Below are positions 22,980 through 33,557 of a stretch of 64,000 nt of DNA, piece by piece. The position numbers and the translations under genes are program-made. Source of the stretch: Taxillus chinensis (lineage: Eukaryota > Streptophyta > Magnoliopsida > Santalales > Loranthaceae); NCBI GenBank assembly GCA_023512835.1, contig CM042085.1, positions 42,494,189 through 42,558,188 on the forward strand. Reading direction: 5' to 3'. The notes beneath the pieces were generated by a model that made no database searches, was not told the origin of the DNA, and saw nothing but the letters and a program-made list of their open reading frames with translations. Positions within the stretch are counted from its first letter, which is position 1, and each line of letters starts with the position of its first letter.

Positions 22980-24000
22980 ATATATTGTATTGAAAACATA
23001 TTAAATGAATATTTTCTTGCATAAGTATCATGGTATTAGAGCTATAACAAAAATAAAAATAAAAAATCATACGGTCATCTGACCTTTGCTTTGCCTCGTC
23101 TGTTGTCTGTTGACGATTTCTTTCCGTTGTTTGTCTATCGTTATCTAGTGACTTTGCTCGGTGATGTTCTTTGTTCGTCAACGTTTGCACATTTTGCACA
23201 CATTCTCTATTTGTTGGCACTCTCTGCCTAGCAATGACCTTTGTATGTTGAACTCTTTGCGCCCAGTTTTGCGTCGACGATGACTACCTTGCCTTTGCGG
23301 CTTCATTTCTCGTCACTAATGACCTCTATAGTTATCTGTGACCTTTGTGACTCTTAGCTTTTGTGGATCGACAACCGTTGCACTCATTGTTGATGACTTT
23401 ATGCTTGCTTTTATCATTTTTTCTTTCCTCTCATCTATGATTTACTGTTTTTGTTCTATTTGCGGTTGATCTTCAACCAGCAGGGACATTTGTTTTTGAT
23501 TGTGTTGTGGCATAGCTGGTTCATATTAATGTCTTTGTTTTCTCGGTCTTAGTCTTGGATTTACTAATGCAAATACATCGGTTGTTATGTTGGATATGGT
23601 TCCTGTGATGTTTAAGATGACATATCATAAGTTAAATTGTTTCAATTATATGATTTGCATTAAAACAATTCAATTTTATCTTAGGAGTATTGATAAAAAT
23701 GATCATTTGACTAATTATCCTATGACTTGAAGCTCACATGGTTACAAAAGAATGATAAAAACGATCATTTGATTAAATTTAGTTAGCTAGTATCTCAATG
23801 TTTGAATTTTAATAAAGTTTGTCGTCAAAATATAAATCTCGAGTATAATTTGTGGCTGATATTGTTCCATATAAATAGATTTAGCTAAAATTTTAAAGAA
23901 TCTACACATGATGCTCTAATGGAAACTTGTCCTGAACCGTTCTATATTTTTTGTGCCTTTTGTGTTGAAATCGAAACTCATTTTAATGTCTCCATTCATT
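22930..24000 (+). mobile_element. Copia gag fragment with primer site (Copia-D)
   Basis: In intron 10. After an (AT)n run (22941-22978) and a probable LTR end ATAAGTATCA, a primer site-like TGGTATTAGAGC stands at about 23030. A leader with GTCGACGATGAC phrases follows. At about 23590-23740 a decayed gag start reads VMLDMVPVMFKMT, HKLNCFNYM and YLRSIDKNDHLTN, close to Copia-A gag. Nothing of pol follows. Right limit is approximate. Confidence 0.65.
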
Positions 24001-24162
24001 TAATTTTATGTTTTAAGTTATATTTTAACTATGTGGCTTAAGTGTTGAATTCCAACTTGTTTGTAGCAACTTTAGTAGTTTGGAACTAAAGCCGCCTCTT
24101 GGTTAATTTAGTAGTTAATCTGTGTCTGACATGTTGACATGCTATTTCCTTTTAATACACAG

Positions 24163-24292
24163 AAATAGTGCTGGTTTAGTTTACTTGCAATTTGAAAATG
24201 CATGATCTGCTATGAACGCACAAGGTGCTCTCCATGGTAGATGGTTTGCTGGGAAGATGATCACTGGAACTGCTGGTTTGGTTAATTACATG
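24163..24292 (+). pseudogene. RBM39-like exon 11 with premature stop
   Basis: NSAGLVYLQFENA, then TGA at 24203-24205, then SAMNAQGALHGRWFAGKMIT in the same frame. The ArgTrpPhe of the UHM is kept but the stop removes it. ATG before GTAATT closes the exon; a short extra stretch (AGLVNY) may reflect donor drift. Confidence 0.85.
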
Positions 24293-24381
24293 GTAATTTA
24301 AATTCTATTTTTAAGGAGAATTATAAATGTTTTTGCTTCATGCTTTCTGTTTCAAATAAGAGATTAAATTCATCCATGCAG

Positions 24382-24420
24382 TTGCCCCGGAACTATGAGG
24401 CGAGATTCCCTGATAACTAG
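24382..24420 (+). pseudogene. RBM39-like exon 12: C-terminus
   Basis: LPRNYEARFPDN then TAG, the family C-terminal end, after CATGCAG. Too short to stand alone; identified by context. Confidence 0.8.
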
Positions 24421-26067
24421 GATGTTGGATTTTGTGGGTGGCTGGACGTGTATGAGGCATTGACCAATTTGCATGCAGATGTTGATCCAGGAATTTCAAG
24501 TGCTTAGCTGTGATGGCAATAATAACAGCTAATCTTCATACGGATCAGAGTTTGTTACTCTGGAACTGCTGCTTTCTGCCTTCTGTTTTTTTTTCCCTTT
24601 AGTTTTCTGTCATGGAAATGAGGGCTGGGAATGAGGGCTCTTACTCTAGTGGCTGGTTTTGTTTGTTTTATGGGTCTAATGAGGGTTCCAGGTATCCTAC
24701 GTCGCAGTAGTGCCTGGGGATTTGTGGCTTGGATTTTCTTGCGGTGAAAATTGTGGTTGTACTAGTACAAAACAGGATTTGGTTTTATTCATTTTGTAGT
24801 TTTGCTTGGCAAGCTTGTGCGTTTATCGGTCTGTCTGCGTCGTCAGTGGACTATAGAATGGAATCAAATGAATACAACTGGTGGGAAGCACCAGTTACTG
24901 CTTCCTTGGATGCGATAGGTGTTTATGTTTTTGTTTACATTAAATCAATGTTGTCTCTGCTTGTAACTCTTATTTGTTTTAAAAGCATAATTCCTATCTA
25001 TGTTCCATTCATAATAGCAAATAGTTTTGAGCATCCGCTTCGGCTTTCACTTCGTTTTGTAAAAATTATATTCTTTAGTTAAATTTTGGATAGACAATTT
25101 TTTTTTTTAAAAATAAAATTACCTATTCATTTAAATCACAACTACTCATATTTTAGGTGATCAACTGCATCCCAAAAATAGTTGGTGGAAACTTTATACA
25201 TTTCATCACTCGGCTGTGATTCGGACGAACACCAATGACACCTCTCGCTCTCAAAATAGCAACCACGATCAGGCAGACAAAACATGGTTTTTCTCTTCCT
25301 TTCTCTCTCTCTAACTCAATGCCAAAAATAAAATAAAAATGAGAATGACGTATATCAAAAATAAGTTGGCGTAAAGTTGATATCAACTAAAAATACACAC
25401 ACAGTAACCCACATTGACCACCATTTCTCGCGTCTACCACACTCCACATCAACCAACCTCAACCCAAACATGGTTGATATATAGCTACATCAACCACATG
25501 TATATCGATCACATGTCGTAAATCATGTTAGGTCAACTACCCTTTGAGAAAAGCTTTTGGAATCTTGATTAGTCGATATCGACCAACAGATGGGCTAGGT
25601 CAACCATGTTGACTACACAATCTCACATCAACCTCAAGCCACGTCGACCAAACCTCAATCGACCAAAGGATCACATCGACCACCCAGCAAGACCCCCACT
25701 GAGGTGCTCGCACCCTCGTACTCCTGTTGACAGAGCGACCAAGAGTCCGTTCCCAAACACAAAATGTCATCTCTATAATACTCACTTACAAGGTTACCTT
25801 CTCAGTCCCCCAAACACTGGTCATTACAATTAAACCTTGTTTTCGTATTGAAATAATGATAGATTGTTTAAGGCCCTTTGGGCAATGTGCACTGTTATGA
25901 GTGTTTGAATAATGTTTAATTCATGTGTGTGGTCGTTTGAGTATAATATAATGACTAGATGTGCACGTGGGTGCCGACCCCAATGTGTAGTTGTTTTGTG
26001 ATGTTGACACCTATTAGAGACTAATGAGTTTTGTGATTGTGTTTGTGGCATATCATATGAGCTTATA
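24421..26067 (+). other. 3' flank of RBM39-like gene, no gene seen
   Basis: 24421-25080 may be a 3' UTR (T-rich, no features). 25380-25770 is rich in TCAACC and TCGACC phrases, on both strands, resembling the motif-rich LTR parts elsewhere in the window. 25820-26067 shows nothing. No coding region could be supported. Confidence 0.4.
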
Positions 26068-26740
26068 TGTCACGCCCCGAATTTCCAACCCAAGGAAATC
26101 GGTTAGTGACTTCCCTTTACCCACCTAGTGGACAAGGAGTTGGGTTAAATGATACCACACAGAATGTCAGAAACAAATGTAATAAGTGTTCTCAAGTCAA
26201 ATCACATTTTATTAGACGACCAAATCTCTTTCACATCATTCTCCAATAGGGTTACATCAGTTTCCTCAAGATAACATAATATGAAAAGCAACAAAATAAT
26301 AAACTCAGTCTTCCATCTTAGTGTTCCACCTAACGCCTGTAGGTTCCTAAAAAGAAAAATAAATCACAATAGGAGGGGTGAGCAACCACAACTCAGTAGG
26401 AATCATGTCTCCCCGACCCATCCCATGCTTCTAGTGTTTACATGATGAGTGCATAGGTATAGTGTCGTGACAATAATACACAAACAGTTTGTAATCAACA
26501 TTTTAACTTGAGGGTACTCATAATCAAGGCAACACATAAGCAAGCCACACATGTTACCACAACCACAGCCACGCAGGCTACCACAACCACACAAGCAACC
26601 ACAACCACATAGGCCTCACATTACGATTCCACATAACACAATTTAAAGCACGACACAATAACACATATCCACACTTATAACAAGAACACTCCATAGAGCA
26701 TGCATTACAACACATTATAAAATTCCTCATAATATGCCTT

Positions 26741-27039
26741 TATCAATCAAGACAGCAATTAGACAGCGGCTCTAATTAGGAGTTTCCTTATTTAAGTTGG
26801 ATATCAATCAAGACAGCAATTAGACAGCGGCTCTAATTAGGAGTTTCCTTATTTAAGTTGTTTCCAATTTCTTCTCTTTTGATTTACCTCTCTTCTTAAT
26901 TGTATATATTCTGTCTTTATAGCTGTATATTGAGATTAGGAATATGTATTAGGTTACCTAAAATAGATTGTACAGACTATTATTTAATAGAATGAAAGCA
27001 AAGAAAAAGGCATTGAGGCAATTTTCTCAAAAGTTGTTA
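26741..27039 (+). repeat. Copia-C 5' LTR with internal duplication
   Basis: 299 bp, TATCAATCAAG to AAAGTTGTTA. The first 61-bp unit occurs twice in tandem (TATCAATCAAGACAGC starts at 26741 and 26802). Both LTRs carry the duplication, so it was present before insertion. Confidence 0.92.
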
Positions 27040-27052
27040 TGGTATCAGAGCC
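27040..27052 (+). other. Copia-C primer binding site
   Basis: TGGTATCAGAGCC, complementary to initiator tRNA-Met, directly after the LTR. Confidence 0.93.
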
Positions 27053-27205
27053 ACATAACTGAATTCTTTGTTGAATCTGTCGTTTTCCTTTTTATTCTTG
27101 GATTGCTGGCTTGTTCTTGGTTTTTTTTTGGTTTTAGGTTGATTAATTCTGATCAACAATTCTTGGATTGCTGGCTTGTACTTGTGAGTGCCAATTCTGT
27201 TTAGA

Positions 27206-27746
27206 ATGTCTTCTGAGAAAACACATGCAATCTTAGCTATCAGATTTACGGGAAAGAATTATGCCGCATGGGCATTTCAGTTCAAGATGTTTTTGAAAGG
27301 GAAGGAGCTTTGGGGTCATCTTGATGGGTCTTCTCTCGCTCCGATAGATTCAAACGATCTTCGTCAATGGGAGGCAAAGGATGCTCAGATTGTTTCATGG
27401 ATTTTGGGATCTATTGAGGTCCATATGGTGAACAATTTACGTTCCTTTGGCACGGCTAAAGACATGTGGGAATACTTGCGTAAGGCTCTACAATCAAAAT
27501 AATATCGCAAGACGTTTTCAATTGGAACTTGATATGAGTCATTATAGTCAAGGTAATCTCTCAATTGAACAATATTATTCTGGCTTTCTTACTTTATGGA
27601 GCGAATATTCTGGTATTATCTATGCTAAGGTGTCAACGGAGACTTTAGCTAGTCTTCAAGCTATTCATGAAGTGAGTCGTCGTGATCAGTTTTTGATGAA
27701 GCTCAGACCTGAATTTGAAACTGCTCGGGTCAAGGTTCCTGAATAG
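27206..27746 (+). pseudogene. Copia-C gag
   Basis: Start MSSEKTHAILAIRFTGKNYA. The ATG at 27206 is chosen because the family begins just before this motif. FQFKMFLKGKELWGHLDG and AQIVSWILGSIEVHM are typical. Near 27480 the frame shifts, then ARRFQLELDMSHYSQGNLSI continues. TAG at 27744-27746 lies where the frame shifts again. Gag forms the cytoplasmic particle. Confidence 0.88.
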
Positions 27747-27766
27747 AGATCCGGTTCCTTGTTTGG

Positions 27767-29131
27767 ATGTATGTTTTGGTGAATTGCTGCGCGAGGAACA
27801 AAGATTGGCGACACAAGCCGCTATCGGTGCAACCGGGTGGATCATCTGAAATAGTTAATGTTGCCTATGCTGCTCGGACCCGAGGGCAGGGAACAATGCA
27901 GTGTTACAGCTGCAAAGAATTTGGTCATATTGCTCGTCATTGTAGTAAGAAGTTTTGTAATTATTGCAAGCAAAACGGACATATTATTAAGGAGTGTCCT
28001 ACACGGCCTCAAAACCGTAGACCACAAGCCCTTCATGCTGCGGTATCTGACTCACACAATCTTGGTTCACCATCCATGGTTGCTGGCAATAATCAATCTG
28101 TTCTCACACCAGATATGGTTCAACAGATGATTCTCTCTGCCTTTTCTGCTCTTGGTCTTCAAGGGACAGGTAAGACTATTACTTCTGTTCCTTCTCCTTG
28201 GTTTGTTGATTCCGGCGCGACAAATCATATGACTGGTGCATCTGATTTACTGCATAATCAACGCCCGTATACTGGTACTCAGCATATTCAAGTTGCTGAT
28301 GGAAATAATATTCCCATTACGACAGTTGGTGATATTAGCTCCTCCTTCCGACATGTCTTGGTTTCTCCTAAATTATCTACTAATTTACTTTCTGTTGGTC
28401 AAATGGTGGATAATAACTATGATGTCCACTTTCATCGTGATGGTTGTATTGTGCAGGATCAGGTGTCGGGGAAGGTGATAGCGAAGGGGCCTAAAGTAGG
28501 CAGGTTATTTCCATTACAATTTACCGTTCCTTCGACTTTGTCATTAGCTTCTTCAGTTGTTGAAAATAAGGGTGGCATCTGGCATAGACGATTAGGTCAT
28601 CCAAATAACGTTGTTTTGACTCATTTGTTGCAAAGTGGTGTTCTTGGTTCCACAGATAAGAGTTTATTAGTTGATTGTTCTTCTTGTAAACTGGGCAAAA
28701 GTAAGACATTGCCTTTTCTTATTTTGGGTAGTCGTGCCAATAAATGTTTTGACATTATTCATAGTGATGTTTGGGGAATTACACCGGTTATTTCACATGC
28801 TCAATATAAATATTTTGTGACATTTATTGATGATTACAGTCGATTCACATGGATCTATTTTTTGCATTCCAAAGCAGACGTGTTTACTGTGTTTCAAACC
28901 TTTGTGACATATATTGAAACTCAGTTCTCCACTTGTATTAAAGCCTTACGATCTGACAATGGTGGTGAATACATGTCTCATGAGTTTCAAGCATTTCTCC
29001 ATAACAAGGGTATTGTTTCACAACGATCATGTCCTTATACACCTCAGCAGAATGGACTTGCCGAACGGAAAAATAGACATCTGTTGGATATGGTGCGCAC
29101 ATTGTTGTTAGAATCTTCTGTTCCAGCTTAA
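27767..29131 (+). pseudogene. Copia-C zinc knuckles, protease and integrase
   Basis: Two CCHC boxes stand in a row: CYSCKEFGHIARHC and CNYCKQNGHIIKEC, where many Copia elements have one. SPWFVDSGATNHMTG is the protease site. GIWHRRLGHPNN with CSSCKLGKSKTLPF is the GAG-pre-integrase. Integrase residues are HSDVWG, LRSDNGGEY and PQQNGLAERKNRH, so D, D and E are all kept. The frame closes at TAA (29129-29131) after SSVPA through one extra base, and continues at 29132 in another frame. Confidence 0.9.
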
Positions 29132-29714
29132 GTTTTGGACCGAAGCTTTATCTACTGCAGTTTATCTGATTAATCGTTTACCATCTCCACAATTGAAGTT
29201 TGATTCTCCCTACTATCGAATTTTTGGTAAACATCCTAATTATCATATGCTACATACTTTCGGGTGTGTTTGTTTTGTTCATTTACCTGCTCATGAACGT
29301 CATAAGTTGGCCGCCCAATCTGTTCGATGTGCCTTTATGGGTTACAGTCCTAATCATAAAGGTTTTGTGTGTTATGATTCACTTAATAATCGATGGCGTA
29401 TCTCTCGGGATGTGATTTTCTTTGAACATGAATACTATTTTCAGCAGCATCTTTCGACATCTGATCCTATTGTACTGCCTCACTTTGATGATTCTTCTTT
29501 TGATAAACGGTTCACGCCTGGCCTTGTCTACACACGACGCCTGCCCCCTTCGTCTCCAGTCCTTCCCGACCCTGTTCCTGACAATGCTCCAATGATTCTT
29601 CGACGATCAACTCGGCACATTCGTCCTCCGGATCGATATGGCTATTCTGCAATTTTAACTAATACTACAGTTCCTACCTCTTATTCTCGGGTGCTACACA
29701 GACTTGCTGGATAA
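29132..29714 (+). pseudogene. Copia-C integrase C-terminus and linker
   Basis: [47 protein letters not shown] and ISRDVIFFEHEYYF mark the integrase C-terminal region. A Pro-rich linker leads to RRSTRHIRPPDRYGYSA. TAA at 29712-29714 reflects another one-base shift close to the RT start. Confidence 0.87.
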
Positions 29715-29719
29715 CAGCC

Positions 29720-30406
29720 ATGCAAGAGGAACTTCAGGCACTTCAAGACAATCACACTTGGGATATTGTTTCATGTCCTGCTAGTGTTAAACCCATTGGT
29801 TGTAAATGGGTTTATTCTATTAAGCTCCGCTCTGATGGTTCCCTTGACAGATATAAGGCACGATTGGTCGCTCTTGGAAATCGACAGGAATATGGGATTA
29901 ATTATGAAGAGACCTTTGCCCCTGTGGCTAAGATGACAACTGTCCGGCTTGTTCTATCTATTGCTGCATCTAAAGGGTGGTTCTTACGACAGATGGATGT
30001 TAAGAATGCATTTTTGCATGGGGACCTCAAGGAAGATATCTATATGACTCCTCCTCCAGGCTTGTTTTCTACACCCTCCCATGATGTTTGTAAGCTCAAA
30101 CGGTCTCTATACGGTTTGAAACAAGCTCCACGGGCCTGGTTTGAAAAGTTTCGCAATACTCTTCTTAGCTTCTCTTTTGTTCAAAGTCAGTATGATTCTT
30201 CATTATTTCTTTGCAAGACTGACAAGGGCATTGTTTTGTTATTAGTCTATGTTGATGATATTGTCATCACAGGATCTGATACTCAATTGATGTCTCAGTT
30301 ACAGGAGCGTCTTCAGGGTTCTTTTCATATGAAGGATTTGGGGCCTTTAACTTATTTCTTAGGTCTTGAGGTTCACACTTCTCCTGCTGGTATTTTTCTT
30401 CACTAG
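29720..30406 (+). pseudogene. Copia-C reverse transcriptase
   Basis: [70 protein letters not shown], and LLVYVDDIVITG with the YVDD site. It ends at TAG (30404-30406), a single C-to-T change from CAG, after which the same frame continues. Confidence 0.9.
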
Positions 30407-31204
30407 CATAAATATACTAAGGACCTCATTGCCTTGGCTGGTCTCCAAGAGGGTCGTCTTGTTGATACTCCTTTGGAAGTGAATGTTAAATATCAACGAA
30501 ATGATGGTGACTTTCTATCTGATCCATCTCTATATCGACAACTTGTTGGGAGTCTCAATTATCTGACTATTACACGTCCTGATATTTCATTTGCTGTGCA
30601 ACAAGTTAGTCAATTTATGCAGGCACCTACACATCTTCATTTAGCTGAAGTTCGACGTATTGTTCGGTATTTGAACGGTACTTCTCATCGTGGTTTATTC
30701 TTTTCTGTGGAGTCTCCTCTCCGCTTAACAACCTATAGTGATGCTGATTGGGCTGGTTGTTCAGATACACGTCGATCTATTACTGGTTGGTGTATGTTTG
30801 TTGGCACCTCTTTAATTTCTTGGAAGAGTAAGAAACAAGATCGAGTGTCTAAGTCTTCTACTGAGTCTGAATATCGTGCTATGTCCTCAGCTTGTTATGA
30901 GATTATTTGGCTCCGAGGTTTGTTGGCTGAGCTTGGTTATCCTCAACTTGAGTCTACCTCTCTTTATGCAGATAATACTAGTGCTATCCAGATTACTGCT
31001 AATCCTGTCTTTCATGAACGCACAAAAAACATTGAAGTTGACTGTCATTCTATTCGAGAAGCTTATGATAATGGTGTTATTTCTCTTCCTCATATCTCTT
31101 CGGCTCTTCAAACGGCTGATATATTTACTAAGGCCCTTTCTCGACAGCGTCATCAATTTCTTGTTGGCAAATTGATGCTCCTTGATCAGTCAGCATCAAT
31201 TTGA
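30407..31204 (+). pseudogene. Copia-C RT tail and RNase H
   Basis: HKYTKDLIALAGLQEGRLVD, YRQLVGSLNYLTITRPDISF, YSDADWAGCSDTRRS, SKSSTESEYRAMSSACYEII and YADNTSAIQITANPVFHERT. RNase H acidic residues are present. The stop TGA at 31202-31204 lies inside the polypurine tract, a tight fit of coding end and LTR. Confidence 0.9.
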
Positions 31205-31211
31205 GGGGGGA
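31200..31211 (+). other. Copia-C polypurine tract
   Basis: TTTGAGGGGGGA ends exactly where the 3' LTR begins. Confidence 0.9.
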
Positions 31212-31511
31212 TATCAATCAAGACAGCAATTAGACAGCGGCTCTAATTAGGAGTTTCCTTATTTAAGTTGGATATCAATCAAGACAGCAATTAGACAGCG
31301 GCTCTAATTAGGAGTTTCCTTATTTAAGTTGTTTCCAATTTCTTCTCTTTTGATTTACCTCTCTTCTTAATTGTATATATTCTGTCTTTATAGCTGTATA
31401 TTGAGATTAGGAATATGTATTAGGTTACCTAAAATAGATTGTACAGACTATTATTTAATAGAATGAAAGCAAAGAAAAAGGCATTGAGGCAATTTTCTCA
31501 AAAGTTGTTAG
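31212..31511 (+). repeat. Copia-C 3' LTR
   Basis: 300 bp, same sequence as 26741-27039 including the 61-bp tandem duplication, with one extra A in the run before GTTGTTA. Confidence 0.92.
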
Positions 31512-31761
31512 CCTTAACCAATCCACTCAACATATACATATCACACAAGCCCCGTTTACAAGCTATGTTAACCTCCAACATGCGCTCCTCTAATTTTCCC
31601 ATGAAATCCTATCACGGAACGAACATGAACGAACATGAACACGAGATAGATAGTAAACGGTCACCCTGATGACCTCCATAATCAACTACCACGAAATAGA
31701 CCCTTAATCCCCATTAACCACAGACTCATCGACACCCACAAGTATACCACACCAATGAAGG

Positions 31762-31763
<2 letters not shown>

Positions 31764-31838
<75 letters not shown>
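31764..31838. repeat. (GA)n microsatellite
   Basis: About 37 GA units in the centre of the inverted LTR pair. The matching (CT)n of the solo LTR lies at 62531-62582. Confidence 0.95.
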
Positions 31839-31841
<3 letters not shown>

Positions 31842-33035
31842 AAGTTGGTTCGATTGTTGCTATTACGTTCTTGAGGGTGGGAGATGCCTATTGAAGAGGA
31901 GCAAGGAACAAGAAAGATCCTTCAATTCGAAACCCTAAGTTTAGTCGAATTCGAGATAAGGATTTTGTACCCTTTTCTCTCGAACATGTTTGTACGAATT
32001 GAACCTATTTTAGGGTTAGGTTATGAGATAATATAACTATATATATATATATATATATGTAAATTCATATAGGTATGATTTTCTATATGAATATTGGCCT
32101 TCAATGGTGTTCTGTGCATGTGTTTGTTCTTCGTGGTAGTTAGTTACGATCAATTCATGAGGATTGGAGGCCATTAGGGTGTCCATCATGGCTGGGGGGT
32201 TACTGTCCGTTTTGTGTCTACGTTTTTTTGTGTTAGTATCGTGGTAGTGCTTCATGGGAAACATTGGAATCAAAGGGGACTTGTGGTTAGGAGTGAGTAT
32301 TAACAACGAGGCTTGTGTTATATGTATGTGTTTAATATGTGTTGTTATTGATCGAGGCATAATACCCTGAATTATGTATTGTATGGTATGCATGCCCTGT
32401 GAAGTCCTCTCTCTGTATGGTTGGATATGTAAATTTGTGATATTGTGTTTTATTTGAATTATGAGACATTGTGATGTGGAACTAATGTGGCTATGGGCGG
32501 AAGTCTGTGTGACTGGTTGTGGTAGCCTGTGTGGCTGAGGTTGAGGGTCATATGTGTTTTATTCATGTTCCGTTTGATTTACCCCTTGAGGTTGAAATGC
32601 TAGTTATATATTATTTATACATTGCTATGACACGCACTTATGGACACCATCATGTAGATACTAGGAGCATGGGATAAGTTGGGGAGACATGATCCCTACT
32701 GAGCTGTGGTTACTCACCCCTCCTGTTGTGTGATTGTCTCTTTTCAGGTACCTACAGGTGTTAAGCTGAACACTAAGGTGGAGACTTTGAATTGTGGTTT
32801 TGTTTGTTTCCATTTTATGTCAAGTTGTTCTGAGGAATTATTGTAACCCCATGTGAGAAATGATGTGAAACAGTTTTGAATTATTTAATAAACTTGGTTT
32901 GATTTGTGGATATTTGTTATGTTTGTTTGTGGTGGTGTGTACGACTTTTTGTTTAGCCTGACTCCTTGCCCCACCGGGTGGGTAAGGGGAGTCATTAACC
33001 AATTTCCTCGGGTTGGAAATCCTGGGTGTGAGAGC

Positions 33036-33557
33036 CAAATACTTCAAATTTTTAGGCAGTCCTTGCTTTGTGAAGATAAAGGAGCAAGGAAGAGGAAAAT
33101 TTCATGCCAGATCTACGGAAAAAACGTTTGTTGGTTACTCATATCAGACGAAGGGATACAAAGTATATCTTCCAAGACTTGGAAAGGTTATAACTTCCAG
33201 TAAAGTTAAAGTTGATAAAAAATGGAAAAATGACATCAATGAATGTGAAGAACCAGAATTTGAAGAAGAGAAACCTTAGAAAAATGAGGAATTTAACCAT
33301 GAGAACAGTAAGAAGGATGATGATACAAACTTAAAGAAGTCTAATGAAAAAGAGAAGAAGCCCAATCCTGGAACAAATGGAAGTAAGAAAACAAGGATGA
33401 CATGGTCCAGTGTGTATGATAAAGATAAGATCATTAGAGATCCAACGGTAGAAGTCACAATTAAAAGAAAATTTGCAAGAGCTACTGCACTGCTTTCTCC
33501 AATAGAGCCTAAAACTATAAATGAAGCATTAAAAGATAAAGCTTGGGTGACTGCAAT
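33036..33557 (+). pseudogene. Copia-E integrase/linker fragment, left part
   Basis: FLGSPCFVKI, EKTFVGYSYQTKGYKVYLPR and GKVITSSKVKVDKKW belong to a Copia integrase C-terminus. After a stop and an acidic Lys-rich linker, RATALLSPIEPKTINEALKD and AWVTAI lead into RT. The frame stops at the insertion at 33558 and resumes in phase at 36269. This is a different Copia family from A-D. Confidence 0.8.

Larger units (their letters stand above)
3866..24420 (+). pseudogene. RBM39/CAPER-like splicing factor gene, disrupted
   Basis: Eleven coding exons with consistent phases match the plant RBM39 (CC1-like) layout: an N-terminal RS/RE-rich domain, RRM1, RRM2, a Gly/Pro/Val-rich linker and a C-terminal UHM-type RRM3. 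The family works in the nucleus in pre-mRNA splicing with U2AF. Exon borders are GT/AG. Three things argue against function: the exon after QRTVF breaks off and about 40 residues of RRM1 (its first strands and helix) are absent from the 110 bases available; a TGA at 24203-24205 interrupts RRM3 after FENA; and intron 7 has grown to 10.5 kb with nested retroelements. A functional paralogue probably exists elsewhere. Transcription of part of it remains possible. Confidence 0.8.
26741..31511 (+). mobile_element. Copia-C, young Ty1/Copia retrotransposon
   Basis: 4771 bp with 5-bp duplication GCCTT (26736-26740 and 31512-31516). The two LTRs differ only in the length of one A run by eye, so insertion is recent. 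Gag, two CCHC knuckles, protease, integrase, RT and RNase H are all there in order and the catalytic residues are kept. Yet the reading frame is broken by several single-base shifts (near 27480, 27746, 27838, 29128 and 29700) and a TAG at 30404-30406. Either the copy moved with proteins from another element or some breaks are sequencing errors. Confidence 0.93.
26068..33033. repeat. Inverted pair of LTR-like arms, split by Copia-C
   Basis: The left arm starts TGTCACGCCCCGAATTTCC at 26068. The right arm, read in reverse from 33033, starts TCTCACACCCAGGATTTCC. The arms stay alignable for about 0.92-0.95 kb (left 26068-26740 plus 31517-31765; right 33033 down to about 32085) around a centre with a GA repeat. 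Alignment continues across the Copia-C insertion point. The same sequence begins the solo LTR at 61256 (TGTCACGCCCCGGATTTCC), so the arms are LTR pieces placed head to head. No target duplication was found for the pair. Confidence 0.7.

Noticed and set aside
27040..27052. tRNA gene signal
   Set aside because: TGGTATCAGAGCC is a primer site next to an LTR; no cloverleaf can be folded around it.
26068..33033. DNA transposon with long terminal inverted repeats
   Set aside because: No target duplication at 26063-26067 and 33034-33038, and arms match a TG...CA solo LTR at 61256.
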